This document shows positions 44,432 through 53,819 of a DNA stretch of 64,000 nucleotides, piece by piece (positions within the stretch are counted from its first letter, which is position 1; each line of letters starts with the position of its first letter). The notes beneath the pieces were generated by a model. That model made no database searches and was not told the origin of the DNA. It saw only the letters and a program-made list of their open reading frames with translations. A program made the position numbers and the translations under genes. Source of the DNA: Corynebacterium canis (GTDB lineage Bacteria > Actinomycetota > Actinomycetes > Mycobacteriales > Mycobacteriaceae). The DNA is taken from positions 1,261,247 to 1,325,246 of the forward strand of contig NZ_CP047080.1 of the NCBI RefSeq assembly GCF_030408595.1, given 5' to 3'.

Positions 44432-45493
44432 ATGAAGAAGTACACTTTGGCATTGCTTGCCAGCTCCGCATTGCTGCTGTCGGCTTGCGGCGAGTCCACG
44501 TCCCCCAGTACGTCTGCCGCCGCGGCTGGTGGGGTTACCGTAGAAAACTGCGGCCAGGAAGTCACCTTTGAAAAGGCCGATAACCTGTTCGTTAACGATG
44601 GAAATATCATTTCCATCGTGTTGTCCGCTGGCGCCCAAGACAATATCAAGTACGTCAGTTCGGTCCAGCGCGACGTGGATATCCTCGGCGCAAAGTACGG
44701 CAAGGACGTTATCGCTGGCCTCGAAGATGTGGCCAAGCAATACCCCTCCCTCGAAGAGGTTGTGAGCAAGCAGCCCGATATTTTCGTCGCTGGCTGGAAC
44801 TACGGTTTCAATGAAGGCAAGAACCTCACCCCGGATTCGCTGAAGGAACAGGGTATTGATTCCTATATCCTCACCGAGTCCTGCCGCCAAGAGGGCACCA
44901 CTAAGCGTGGTATCGTGGACCCGTGGAAGGCCGTGGAAATCGACATGGCAAATATCGGCGAAATTACTGGCCATAAAGATACCGCTGACAAGGTGGTCAA
45001 GGACCAGCAGGACCGCCTCGCCACCTTGCAAGCCGCCGAGCAGCCCACCACCAAGCCGGTCGCTTTTGTATTCGACTCCGCCGAGGACACCATCTTTACC
45101 TCCGGTAAGTTCGGCGCCCCGCAGGCGATCCTCGAAGCCGCTGGCGCCAAAAACGCTGCGGAGGACGTTGAGGATACCTGGACGACGGTCGGCTGGGAGC
45201 ACCTGACCTCCACCAAGCCCGACGTATTCGTGTTCGTTGAGTACCCCGGCCAGGAGTTCGATGAGAAGGTGAAGATCCTCAAGGAAAACCCGGTGACCAA
45301 GGACCTTCCGGCCGTGAAGGAAAACCGCTTTATCAACCTCCCGTACGCGATGTGGACCTCGGGCCCATTGAACATTGATGCGGCCGAGCACGTGCGCAAG
45401 GGCATGGAAAAATTCAACCTCGCCCCGAAGTCTGATATTAAGCCCGCATTGGAGCTTCCGGCGAGTGTGCCTGGTTTGGAATATTTCCAGTAA
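44432..45493 (+). CDS. ABC substrate-binding lipoprotein, B12 uptake
   Basis: A 353-residue periplasmic-binding-type lipoprotein. The signal peptide ends in the lipobox LLSAC, so Cys19 is the lipidated residue, and a low-complexity Ser/Thr/Ala linker follows. The rest has the two-lobed class III (BtuF/FhuD-like) pattern joined by a long helix (about 180-205). It comes 14 bases after the ATPase with an AAGGAG site. The ligand is inferred from the riboswitch to be cobalamin or a related corrinoid. Confidence 0.92.
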   Translation: MKKYTLALLASSALLLSACGESTSPSTSAAAAGGVTVENCGQEVTFEKADNLFVNDGNIISIVLSAGAQDNIKYVSSVQRDVDILGAKYGKDVIAGLEDVAKQYPSLEEVVSKQPDIFVAGWNYGFNEGKNLTPDSLKEQGIDSYILTESCRQEGTTKRGIVDPWKAVEIDMANIGEITGHKDTADKVVKDQQDRLATLQAAEQPTTKPVAFVFDSAEDTIFTSGKFGAPQAILEAAGAKNAAEDVEDTWTTVGWEHLTSTKPDVFVFVEYPGQEFDEKVKILKENPVTKDLPAVKENRFINLPYAMWTSGPLNIDAAEHVRKGMEKFNLAPKSDIKPALELPASVPGLEYFQ

Positions 45494-45532
45494 TCTGGAA
45501 ATGTAAGCCAGGCAGTGAAAGGAAGTATTGTC

Positions 45533-46708
45533 ATGAAAACTGCTTGGCTGTATCTCGCTTCTGCGGGAACATCATTGCTTGGCAATAGCGTGGCCATGGT
45601 CGTGTGGCCGTGGCTGGTGCTGCAACGAACTGGGGACCCTGCGGCGGCGGGCGTCGTGGCGACTGCCATTGCCGTCCCGTCGCTGCTATTCGCCTTTTAC
45701 GGTGGCCATTTGATTGACCGCGTGGGCCGTAAGCCCATGAGCGTGATTTCCGATGTGATCAGCGGTTTGTCCGTGGTGGCATTGATCGCCGTTGATACGT
45801 GGGCTGGTTTGAATCTCGGCTGGTTTATTGTGATCGGCATCCTTGGCGCGATTGGCGACGTCCCGGGCATGGCCGCCCGCGCCGCCCTCGCCGGTGACGT
45901 TGCCTACACGTCCGGCAAGTCTCTGGATATGCTTTCCGGCATTAATCAAACACTGATGGGCATCGCCATGTTTTTGGGCCCTTCGCTGGCCGGAATCTTA
46001 CTTGCGAACCTTCCGATCAACCAGGTGCTGTGGATTACCGCAGGCTGTTCGCTGCTTGCCGCGTTGTTGACGGCGTTGATGCGCCTTACCAAGGACCCAG
46101 GCGCGGAAGTCATGGAGGAGGATTCGAGCATCAAAGCGTGGCTGACGGTGCTCAGAATCCCAGTGATTCGCTTGCTTGCGGTAGCCCTTGCTATTTCCGC
46201 GGTGTTGGTTACCCCATACCTCATGCTGCTGGTTCCGGCGCATTTCCAGGCGATCGATAACCCCACCATGATGGGCTTTGTGCATTCAGCCTATGCGGTC
46301 GGCATGATCATCGGCGGGAGCATTATCGCGGCCATTGGTTCGGATAATCGCCGGATGGTGTGGTTCTCCACCATGATGCTGTTTACCTTGGGCTTTATTT
46401 GCCTCGGGTTCTTGCAATATTCCTGGATCGTGTTGCTCGGCATGGCCGTGGCTGGCGTAGCTGGCGGTATTGTCGGCCCACTGCAAATGATCGTGGTCAC
46501 TGAATCAATTGCAGATAATCTTCGGGGTCGCGCGTTTTCCCTGTTTAGCGCAATCGGGCAGATGGCGAGCCCCGTGGGCTTCGCCATAACCACCATATTG
46601 CTCACGCAGGTTTCCATTTACACCATGGCCGTGATCCTAGCGGTGGCGTGGGTAGTGGCGTCCATATATTTGGCGCTGCGGGGCAAGTTGTTTGCGGAGC
46701 CAGCGTGA
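45533..46708 (+). CDS. MFS transporter (12 TM, DHA3-like)
   Basis: A 391-residue major facilitator with 12 helices; YGGHLIDRVGRKPMSVISD carries the loop 2-3 motif. It resembles efflux-type and macrolide-exporter-like carriers. ATG 45533 follows AAAGGAAG; GTG 45515 is an alternative. It begins 39 bases after the binding protein, with no terminator between, so it probably belongs to the riboswitch-controlled operon. Confidence 0.87.
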   Translation: MKTAWLYLASAGTSLLGNSVAMVVWPWLVLQRTGDPAAAGVVATAIAVPSLLFAFYGGHLIDRVGRKPMSVISDVISGLSVVALIAVDTWAGLNLGWFIVIGILGAIGDVPGMAARAALAGDVAYTSGKSLDMLSGINQTLMGIAMFLGPSLAGILLANLPINQVLWITAGCSLLAALLTALMRLTKDPGAEVMEEDSSIKAWLTVLRIPVIRLLAVALAISAVLVTPYLMLLVPAHFQAIDNPTMMGFVHSAYAVGMIIGGSIIAAIGSDNRRMVWFSTMMLFTLGFICLGFLQYSWIVLLGMAVAGVAGGIVGPLQMIVVTESIADNLRGRAFSLFSAIGQMASPVGFAITTILLTQVSIYTMAVILAVAWVVASIYLALRGKLFAEPA

Positions 46709-48060
46709 ATATGCCAGAACGGCAAGCGTGGCGCGCATTAGCTGCGCTGTGCATCGGGTTTTTTATGATCCTGCTGGATCAGACAGTGGTGGCAGTGGCG
46801 ACCCCACAATTCCAGACCGAGCTTGGTGCCAGCATTAACCAAGTTGTTTGGGTTACCTCCATCTACCTCTTGATGTTCGCCGTACCACTGCTGGTCACCG
46901 GTCGCCTAGGTGATCGATTTGGGCAACGAAACGTCTATTTGGTTGGCATGGTGATATTCACCTTAAGTTCCCTTGCCTGCGGGCTAGCCTCAAATATTGT
47001 TGCGTTGATTGTGGCGCGCGCGGCGCAGGGGCTCGGGGCGTCGATAATGGCGCCGCAAACAATGAGCGTAATTAACCGTGTGTTCGCACGCGATCGTCGC
47101 GGGGCTGCGATGGGTATATGGGGCGCTGTCGCGGGGTTGGCAACGCTCACCGGACCTATCCTCGGTGGAATTATCGTTGACTCAATCGGCTGGCAGTGGG
47201 TATTTTTCATTAATGTTCCGCTGGGCATACTTTCACTGGCGATGGTCGCCGTGTGGGTGCCGCCCATGCCTCGGCTGGCGCGCAAGATTGACTTCGCAAG
47301 CGTTATCGTATCGATCGTCGGTATGTTCGGTTTGGTGTTCGCCGTGCAAGAGGGGCCGGATCGCGGTTGGCCGATATGGATTTGGGGGGTGCTCGCGGTG
47401 GGTTGCATCTTTATCGCGGTGTTTATTAGGCTGCAGCAAACGGTTGCGGCGCCGCTGATTCCGCTGGAGATTTTCCGAAACAGAAACTTTTCCATCGGCG
47501 CGTTTTCCATCGCCATGATGGGCTTTGCGGTAAGCGGGACAATGCTGCCCGTCATGATTTTCCTGCAGGAGGGGCACGGGCTGAGCGCCGAACGCGCTGG
47601 TTTCATGCTGGTGCCAATGGCGGTGATTTCGGGGCTGCTGGCGCCGTTCGTGGGTAGGCTTTCCGATCGGCTGGATCCGCGCATTCTTTCGATGAGCGGG
47701 TTCGCGTTTATGACGGTGGCGATTCTGCTGCTGGTCGTGGTGATGCGCGATGGGATCAGCCTGTGGTGGATGCTGCTGCCGATCACGTTCATGGGTTTTG
47801 GCAATGGCCTCGTGTGGTCCCCGAATTCTGCGACGGCGATGCGCGATTTGCCCATGAAAAGCGTGGGTGCGGCGTCGGGCGTGTATAACAGCACGCGCCA
47901 GGTTGGGTCGGTGGTCGGCGCGGCGGTTATTGGTGCGGCCATGCAGATCGGTGCCGCGATGACGGATATTGCCACCGCGATGGGGAATGCCGTGATCCCA
48001 GCGGTGATCGCGCTGGGGTTCGGCTTAGCGGCGGTTTCTCGGTTCCGGCATGAGAAGTAG
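46705..48060 (+). CDS. MFS transporter (14 TM, DHA2/EmrB-QacA-like)
   Basis: A 451-residue member of the drug:H+ antiporter-2 family. Motif D1 is visible as LDQTVVAVATPQFQTELGA in helix 1, with GRLGDRFGQRN in loop 2-3 and the antiporter-type GPILGGIIVDSIGWQWVFFIN in helix 5. GTG 46705 overlaps the stop of the previous MFS gene and has GGAG upstream; ATG 46711 is an alternative. It is the last gene of the presumed B12 operon. Confidence 0.88.
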   Translation: MNMPERQAWRALAALCIGFFMILLDQTVVAVATPQFQTELGASINQVVWVTSIYLLMFAVPLLVTGRLGDRFGQRNVYLVGMVIFTLSSLACGLASNIVALIVARAAQGLGASIMAPQTMSVINRVFARDRRGAAMGIWGAVAGLATLTGPILGGIIVDSIGWQWVFFINVPLGILSLAMVAVWVPPMPRLARKIDFASVIVSIVGMFGLVFAVQEGPDRGWPIWIWGVLAVGCIFIAVFIRLQQTVAAPLIPLEIFRNRNFSIGAFSIAMMGFAVSGTMLPVMIFLQEGHGLSAERAGFMLVPMAVISGLLAPFVGRLSDRLDPRILSMSGFAFMTVAILLLVVVMRDGISLWWMLLPITFMGFGNGLVWSPNSATAMRDLPMKSVGAASGVYNSTRQVGSVVGAAVIGAAMQIGAAMTDIATAMGNAVIPAVIALGFGLAAVSRFRHEK

Positions 48061-48095
48061 GCCCCGCGACCTGTGGGTTTTGGGGCTCTTACCTC

Positions 48096-49427
48096 TCAGA
48101 ATTGTTCATCTGGGGGTGGCTGCGGTTCGGCAGGTTTAGATGGCGGTTTCGGCGCGCGCCGTTTTTCCAGCACCGAGTTGAGGGTCATGCCCCAATTGCC
48201 CAAGCCGTCTCGCGTGGGTTTTCGAATCGGTATGGGGAAGGTGAACCCCGCCCGCAGGGTCAGGTTACCTAGTGGGCTGCCGATCACGCCGGCGATTCTG
48301 CCTTCGGGGGCCGTTACTATCGTTTCCCCGGCGATAACCCAGGTGACGGTGCCGTCGCTGGTCATGCTGCAGATGCTGCGATTGTCGGTTTTGGAGTTGT
48401 GGTGGTTGGCGCACAGGCATTGCAGGTTCGAGTACGTGGTCAACCCGCCGTCCTGCCACCGAATCACGTGATCCACCTGGCAATCCGTTGCGGCCACGTT
48501 GCAATCAGGGTAGCGGCAGTGGCCGTCCCGCAGCATGACGGCTTCTTTGAGTTCCTGCGGGGGAGTGTAAAAGTTGAACAGCATGAGCGCGATGTGTTCA
48601 AGGTCAAAGTACTTGTAGCCCCGCCCGAAGAGTTCGCGCTGCTCCGGCGTGAGCGTGCCGATGTTTTCAATGTAGTCCGGCTGGAACCCTTTCGGCTCGG
48701 GCCCGGTACCAAAGAAGTGCACGGTCCAGGTTTTGGGCAGCTCCAACCCGCCTTCCTTCAAGAACGGCAGGGTGAAGGCTTCCGCATGGGTGATATTGTG
48801 CTTTTTCGCCAGCGCATCGATGGCCTGCGCCACGGCTTCCACTGATTCCGTGGGCGCCTCGAGGTTGAAGTTTGAGTAGCCGGGGATATAGGACGGCAGA
48901 ATGCTGATGCTGGAATTCGGCGTTAGCCCTTGGTCCACCTTGCCGCTGAGCTGCAGCTTTTTAATGAACTCTTGGGTGATTTTTCGGATCCGCGCGGCAC
49001 TGGGCACAGCTTGGTTCGGCCGTGACGCGGTCAGCGCTGTGACTAGGAATTCATCGAGTTTCCGCCACGCTTCTTCGTTCTCTTCGGGCATGTAGCACGT
49101 CGCCGTTTCGATCGCTCGCAGCCGTGGGTAATCAAGGTGGCCGAGCGTGAGCGCGTGTTGCGTGAGCCGCGGCAGCCGCTGCAGGGTTTCAACGCTGTAG
49201 AGCCATCCGCGCTGCACGTGGGGAGTGGTGTTATAGATAACGGCATATTTGGAGCAATGCGCATTAACGTCTTCGCGGGCCGGATCAATGTGGTGCTGCA
49301 GGTGGCGGCGTAGCATGCCGCGATGGAAGGCCATGGTGAGCGGGTCACCGTCGGGGTTGTTCACGCCGTAGTATTCACCGCGCGGACCCATGAGGGCAAG
49401 ACGTTCCTCCCGAGTGATGGTGTCCAT
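48096..49427 (-). CDS. DUF222/HNH endonuclease-domain protein
   Basis: A 443-residue protein with a helical DUF222-like region (about 30-300) and an HNH nuclease domain near residue 325 (CRYPDCN, then CQVDHVIRWQDGG, then LQCLCANHH). The metal and catalytic residues look intact. Such genes are multi-copy in corynebacteria and mycobacteria and are often linked to mobile or repeated DNA (13E12-type); their role is unclear. The C-terminus is Pro-rich. Confidence 0.88.
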   Translation of the reverse strand: MDTITREERLALMGPRGEYYGVNNPDGDPLTMAFHRGMLRRHLQHHIDPAREDVNAHCSKYAVIYNTTPHVQRGWLYSVETLQRLPRLTQHALTLGHLDYPRLRAIETATCYMPEENEEAWRKLDEFLVTALTASRPNQAVPSAARIRKITQEFIKKLQLSGKVDQGLTPNSSISILPSYIPGYSNFNLEAPTESVEAVAQAIDALAKKHNITHAEAFTLPFLKEGGLELPKTWTVHFFGTGPEPKGFQPDYIENIGTLTPEQRELFGRGYKYFDLEHIALMLFNFYTPPQELKEAVMLRDGHCRYPDCNVAATDCQVDHVIRWQDGGLTTYSNLQCLCANHHNSKTDNRSICSMTSDGTVTWVIAGETIVTAPEGRIAGVIGSPLGNLTLRAGFTFPIPIRKPTRDGLGNWGMTLNSVLEKRRAPKPPSKPAEPQPPPDEQF

Positions 49428-49556
49428 GGCCCCCTCCGATATTTCCCTAAGTTCCCGATATTGTTATCACTCATACTACCTTCATGCAGCACGACCGACA
49501 ACCGCCACGTCTGTGCACTTCATCACAGTTTTATTCGCACGCAACCGAAACCGTTT

Positions 49557-50027
49557 TCAGTGGTTTTCGCCGCAGGCAATTAAACAGAGTAGCGGAACGA
49601 TCCGCGCCGGCGGAATGCTGTATACGCCGCGCTGTTTCACCACCCAACCTGCGGTTTCCAGCGCCGAAATATGGTGGTAGGCGGTGCCTGCCGAGGACAC
49701 CACCTCTGCGCTCACCAGTTCGGCTACCGACGCCGCTTGCCGCAACAAGTGCCGCAAAATTTGCGCGCGCAGCGGGTGAGCGAGGGCTGAAATGCGGCTG
49801 AAGGAATCCTCCCAGGCCGTCTCTATTAGCAGGTCAACCGGCCGCACCCATTGATATTTGACTTCCCCCATCGGCAGCGCGACCTCGCCGGAAAAGTGCA
49901 CGGTTCCGGCAGCCGCGGCGTCGATAGTCTTTTCGGTAGTTGCGCCGTGTTCGAGTTCGCTCACGCGTTCCTCTAGGGCGGTGAGGCGGGCGGCAAGTTC
50001 GGCGGTGGTGGGCGTTGAATGCGGCAT
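49557..50027 (-). CDS. ArsR-like winged-helix transcriptional regulator
   Basis: A 156-residue protein with an N-terminal coiled-coil-like segment (about 8-28), a central part of unknown fold and a winged helix (about 78-145, ALAHPLRAQILRHLL and AGTAYHHISALETAGWVV). No metal-binding cysteine pair of the classical ArsR kind is seen. It stands alone; its targets and ligand are unknown. Confidence 0.85.
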   Translation of the reverse strand: MPHSTPTTAELAARLTALEERVSELEHGATTEKTIDAAAAGTVHFSGEVALPMGEVKYQWVRPVDLLIETAWEDSFSRISALAHPLRAQILRHLLRQAASVAELVSAEVVSSAGTAYHHISALETAGWVVKQRGVYSIPPARIVPLLCLIACGENH

Positions 50028-50066
50028 ACCCTCACCGTAGCAGCGCTTGCCGTCCGTACAGTTGTT

Positions 50067-51437
50067 CTAGCTCACTACGGGGACGGAACGGGCGACGCGC
50101 ACCATGTCTTCCCATTCGACAATCTTTTTGCGTTCGCGCCCTTCCGATTCGCCGCTGCGGCGTTCCTCGGCGTCCAGCAGGTGCCAACCGTCCCACGTTG
50201 TGTACTCGATATTACGTTCGTCAAGCAGCGTGACGACGTCCGCGTGCACCGGCGCTGGGAGCCTCCCCTCAGCGGCGTCGGTAAGCAGCATATCGATGGT
50301 CTCCTTGGCGTCGGACTTCGTGTTTCCGATCAGCCCCACCGGCCCGCGCTTGATCCAGCCGGTGGCGTAGATGCCGGGCACGATGCTGCCGTCGAGGTTA
50401 AGAACGTGGCCGCCATCGTTCGGAATAACGGCGTTTTCCTCATCGAACGGGAGTCCGGTTATAGCGTCGGAGCGGTAGCCCACGGCGCGGTATACCGCCT
50501 GCACCGGCCAATCCGTAAATTTACCGGTATTGACCACGCCGCCTTGGCCGTCCAAGGCGGTACGCTCCGTGCGCAGCCCCACAACGTGGCCATCCTTTTC
50601 CAGGATTTCCACGGGGTTTTCGAACAAATGTATGTGGAGCGTGTGGGGCGCTTGCTTGGGGTCACGAATGGCGTATTGCTCGAGGATGGTGCATACCAAA
50701 TCCTGCGATTTGGACGCGCGCCGGGCTTCTTCGGAGGCGGCGTCGTAATCGATGTCCTCGGGGTCGACCACCACATTGATCGTGGGGGAGTGGTCGAGTT
50801 CCTTGAGCTCTTGCGGCGTGAATTTCACCTGCGCCGGGCCCCGGCGACCGAACACGTGTACTTCCTCGGCTTGGTTGTTTTTGAGGCTCTGGTAGACATT
50901 GTCGGGGATTTCCGTCACCAAGAGCTCGTCGCCGGTTTTCGCAAGTATGCGCGCAATGTCGAGGCCCACGTTGCCCACGCCAATCACCGCGACTTGCTTG
51001 GCGGAAAGATCCCACGAACGTTCGAATCGTGGGTTGCCGTCGTAGAAGCCGACGAACTCGCCCGCGCCATAGGATTCCGGCAGGTCCGCGCCGGGAATGT
51101 CCAGGTCGCGATCGCCCACGGCACCCGTGGAAAACACCAGCGCATCGTAGTATTCCTGCAGTTCAGCTACGCTAATGTCGCGCCCGACGGTGATATTGGC
51201 CAGCAGCCGCACCTCCGGCTTGTCCAATACGTTGTGGAGGGACTTCACAATGCCCTTGATGCGCGGGTGATCCGGGGCCACGCCGTACCGAATCAGGCCG
51301 AACGGAGCGGGCATTTGTTCGAAGAGGTCAACGCGGACATCAACCGCGGATTTGATCAAAATGTCGGAGGCGTAGATGCCTGCGGGGCCCGCGCCAATCA
51401 CGGCTACGCGCAGCGGGCGGTTCGGGGTCTGGGTCAT
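50067..51437 (-). CDS. fprA: Ferredoxin/adrenodoxin-type NADP+ reductase
   Basis: A 456-residue FAD flavoprotein of the adrenodoxin-reductase/FprA family that passes electrons from NADPH to ferredoxin. The FAD site is VAVIGAGPAGIYAS and the NADP site VIGVGNVGLDIARIL; the family stretches APDHPRIKGIV and ATGWIKRGPVGLIGNTKSDA are present. In C. glutamicum a similar gene (fpr2) is the first gene of the sulfate-assimilation operon; here it is divergent from cysI. It would supply electrons to sulfite reductase. ATG 51437 has GAAAGG upstream. Confidence 0.92.
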   Translation of the reverse strand: MTQTPNRPLRVAVIGAGPAGIYASDILIKSAVDVRVDLFEQMPAPFGLIRYGVAPDHPRIKGIVKSLHNVLDKPEVRLLANITVGRDISVAELQEYYDALVFSTGAVGDRDLDIPGADLPESYGAGEFVGFYDGNPRFERSWDLSAKQVAVIGVGNVGLDIARILAKTGDELLVTEIPDNVYQSLKNNQAEEVHVFGRRGPAQVKFTPQELKELDHSPTINVVVDPEDIDYDAASEEARRASKSQDLVCTILEQYAIRDPKQAPHTLHIHLFENPVEILEKDGHVVGLRTERTALDGQGGVVNTGKFTDWPVQAVYRAVGYRSDAITGLPFDEENAVIPNDGGHVLNLDGSIVPGIYATGWIKRGPVGLIGNTKSDAKETIDMLLTDAAEGRLPAPVHADVVTLLDERNIEYTTWDGWHLLDAEERRSGESEGRERKKIVEWEDMVRVARSVPVVS

Positions 51438-51489
51438 GCGTTGAAAGCCTTTCAAAATTCTGGCAATGAGCAGGCCAGTCTGCACCTAA

Positions 51490-51505
51490 CAGACTAAGCA
51501 GTCTA
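51490..51505. promoter_or_regulatory. Candidate McbR binding site
   Basis: CAGAC-TAAGCA-GTCTA matches the C. glutamicum McbR consensus TAGAC-N6-GTCTA at nine of ten positions. McbR represses methionine and cysteine pathway genes, so a site between fprA and the cys operon makes sense. Confidence 0.65.
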
Positions 51506-51627
51506 CTAGGTTAATGCCCAGGCGAAACTTGTCAAGGCGCCACCTGACACCGAAAACACCTTTCCGCAGCCACCGCCGGTTAAATGTCGCCAAACAAACT
51601 ATTGAATATAATTAGCTAGGGGGAAAT

Positions 51628-51644
51628 GTCTAAGCGCTATAGAC
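51628..51644. promoter_or_regulatory. Inverted repeat GTCTA-N7-TAGAC, possible operator
   Basis: Five-base arms around a centre that itself contains the palindrome AGCGCT. The half-sites are those of McbR but in the opposite orientation, and TAGAC recurs with a poorer partner at 51640-51655. It could bind a sulfur regulator (McbR or CysR). Confidence 0.4.
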
Positions 51645-51891
51645 CAGCCGGTATGCGCCCTTGTCGCATCCCGCTTTTACAACGCCAAACAGCAGCACGT
51701 TTCGCCTCCCCGCGCGCCATTTCGACGTTCCATGAATTTAACCAATTCACCCATTTCACCGCCTTTTTATACCAGCTGAATTGCGCTCAAAGCACCAAGG
51801 GTCATTGAAACAGACCGAGCTGTATGTTTTACTGTTCAGCACTACGTTTTCACGAAGGACCAGCCCGAACTACGTTTCAAGGATTTTTATT

Positions 51892-53574
51892 ATGACTCCA
51901 CCAACTACCGCGACCAAGAAGCGCCCCCCGCGGGCGAAGAAACCCGATGGCCAGTGGCTAGTCGATGGCACCGATCCATTAAACGACGATGAACGCATCA
52001 AGCAGGAAGACCCCGGCCTGTCCTGCAAGCAGCGCATTATCGAGCTGTATTCGCAGCAGGGCTTTGATTCCATTTCCGCCGAGGACCTCGCCCCGCGCTT
52101 TAAATGGGTGGGCCTGTACACGCAGCGCAAGCAAAACCTGGGCGGCGAGTTCACCAGTTCGATGACCAATGCGGAGCTGCAGGACAAGTATTTCATGCTG
52201 CGCGTGCGTTTCGATGGCGGCGTGGTGTCCACGGAGCAGCTGCGTGTGGTGGGCGAGATTTCCGCGGAGTACGCGCGCGGCACCGCGGATTTTACGGATC
52301 GCCAGAACATTCAGCTGCACTGGATTCGCATCGAGGATATGCCCGCCATCTGGGACAAGCTGGATAACGCGGGCCTGTCCACGCTGTTGGGCTGCGGCGA
52401 CGTTCCCCGCGTGATTCTCGGTTCGCCGGTGGCTGGCATTGCGGCCGATGAGATCATCGACGGAACCCCGGCGATCCAGGACCTGGTGGATAATTGGCTG
52501 GAGCGCGAGGAGTTCCATAACCTGCCGCGTAAATTCAAGTCGGCTATCTCGGGCTCCCCGCGCCAGGACGTCACCCACGAGATTCAGGATCTCGCGTTTA
52601 TCGGCGTGAATCACCCTGAGCACGGCCCCGGTTTCGATGTGTACGTGGGCGGCGGTTTGTCTACGAACCCGATGCTTGCGCAGCGCCTCGGAGTCTGGGT
52701 TTCCCTCGAACAAGTGCCCGAAGTCTGGGTAAATACCGTACGTGTGTTCAGGGATTACGGGTATCGACGCCTCCGTAACCGCGCCCGCCTGAAGTTCCTG
52801 GTGGCAGCGTGGGGCGTGGAAAAATTCCGGCAAATCCTGGAAGAGGATTACCTCGGCTACAAGCTGGCCGATGGCCCCGCGGCGCCGGTCAATCCCGGAA
52901 ACCGGGACCACATCGGCGTCCATAAGCAAAAGGACGGCAGGTTTTACGTGGGCGTGAAGCCGACCGTTGGCCACGCAACGGGCGAGCAGCTCATCGCGAT
53001 TGCCGACGCCGCGGAACGCCACAACGTTTCCCGCCTCCGCACGACCGTCGATAAGGAATTGCTCTTCCTGGACGTGGAGGAGTCGCAGGTAGAGCCGCTT
53101 TCGGGGGCACTGGAAGAGGTCGGCCTGTACACCAAGCCCAGCGAGTTCCGGCGCGGCGTTATATCGTGCACGGGCCTGGAGTTTTGCAAGCTCGCGCTGG
53201 TCACCACGAAAGCACGTGCGATTGAGCTGGTGGACGATCTGGAGCAACGCCTCGGCGACCTCGATGTGCCGCTGCGCATCAGCCTTAATGGTTGCCCCAA
53301 CTCCTGCGCCCGCACCCAGGTGGCGGACATCGGTTTGAAGGGCCAGCTGGTCACCGATGATGAAGGCAATAAGGTGGAAGGCTTCCAGGTGCACCTCGGC
53401 GGCGCCCTTGGTTTCGACCCCGATTTCGGCCGTAAGCTGCGTGGACACAAGGTCACGTCGAAGGAACTCGGCGACTATGTGGTGCGCGTCGTCGGCAAGT
53501 ACAAGGAGCAGCGCGCCGAGGGCGAACACTTCCGCGAGTGGGTGCTGCGTGCTGCGGAGGAGGACCTGCAATGA
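51892..53574 (+). CDS. cysI: Assimilatory sulfite reductase (siroheme, 4Fe-4S)
   Basis: Reduces sulfite to sulfide with six electrons. The 560-residue ferredoxin-type enzyme has the siroheme/cluster cysteines in CTGLEFCKLAL (about 425) and NGCPNSCAR (about 467). The basic siroheme-binding residues are in DFTDRQNIQLHWIR. ATG 51892 follows AAGGA; the frame is open to 51781 but the extension is not family-like. First gene of the cys operon; its stop overlaps the cysX ATG. Confidence 0.96.
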   Translation: MTPPTTATKKRPPRAKKPDGQWLVDGTDPLNDDERIKQEDPGLSCKQRIIELYSQQGFDSISAEDLAPRFKWVGLYTQRKQNLGGEFTSSMTNAELQDKYFMLRVRFDGGVVSTEQLRVVGEISAEYARGTADFTDRQNIQLHWIRIEDMPAIWDKLDNAGLSTLLGCGDVPRVILGSPVAGIAADEIIDGTPAIQDLVDNWLEREEFHNLPRKFKSAISGSPRQDVTHEIQDLAFIGVNHPEHGPGFDVYVGGGLSTNPMLAQRLGVWVSLEQVPEVWVNTVRVFRDYGYRRLRNRARLKFLVAAWGVEKFRQILEEDYLGYKLADGPAAPVNPGNRDHIGVHKQKDGRFYVGVKPTVGHATGEQLIAIADAAERHNVSRLRTTVDKELLFLDVEESQVEPLSGALEEVGLYTKPSEFRRGVISCTGLEFCKLALVTTKARAIELVDDLEQRLGDLDVPLRISLNGCPNSCARTQVADIGLKGQLVTDDEGNKVEGFQVHLGGALGFDPDFGRKLRGHKVTSKELGDYVVRVVGKYKEQRAEGEHFREWVLRAAEEDLQ

Positions 53575-53819
53575 GCCTGCGCCGCAAGCCAAACGCCAAC
53601 CGCAACTTCCCGCAATACTGCCCATATTGCGCGGGCACCGAACTCTTTCCAGATGTAGAAAACGAGTTCGCCTGGAACTGCGGGGAATGCCGCCGCGTGT
53701 TCTCCGTCATGTTCTACGGCCAAGACGACCCCGATAATGCCCCCGCGCCCAGTGCCTCCACGGCGCAAGCGTTGCGAACCAGCCTAGAAACCCATGGACA
53801 CCATCATGTTGCCTTTTAA
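53571..53819 (+). CDS. cysX: CysX, small ferredoxin/rubredoxin-like protein
   Basis: An 82-residue protein with two CxxC pairs (CPYCAGT and CGECRR), a zinc-ribbon or rubredoxin-like pattern. In C. glutamicum CysX lies between cysI and cysH and is thought to pass electrons from the reductase to CysI. ATG 53571 overlaps the cysI stop (ATGA), and the 3' end overlaps cysH by 26 bases. The histidines near the C-terminus (GHHH) fall in that overlap. Confidence 0.9.
   Translation: MSLRRKPNANRNFPQYCPYCAGTELFPDVENEFAWNCGECRRVFSVMFYGQDDPDNAPAPSASTAQALRTSLETHGHHHVAF

Larger units (their letters stand above)
51438..51891. promoter_or_regulatory. Divergent fprA-cysI control region
   Basis: A 454-base gap. 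It contains a McbR-like site at 51490-51505 close to fprA and an inverted repeat GTCTA-N7-TAGAC at 51628-51644. Frames of about 60 codons exist but lack support. The cysI leader has an AAGGA site at 51879-51883. Confidence 0.6.

Noticed and set aside
45515-48060. Antibiotic-resistance island from the two MFS genes
   Set aside because: No mobile element or repeat borders them, and they follow the B12 importer closely; substrate cannot be read from sequence.
51626-51808. A 60-codon frame before cysI as a cysteine leader peptide
   Set aside because: Ribosome site too close to the ATG, only two cysteines, and no hairpin pair that would suggest attenuation.
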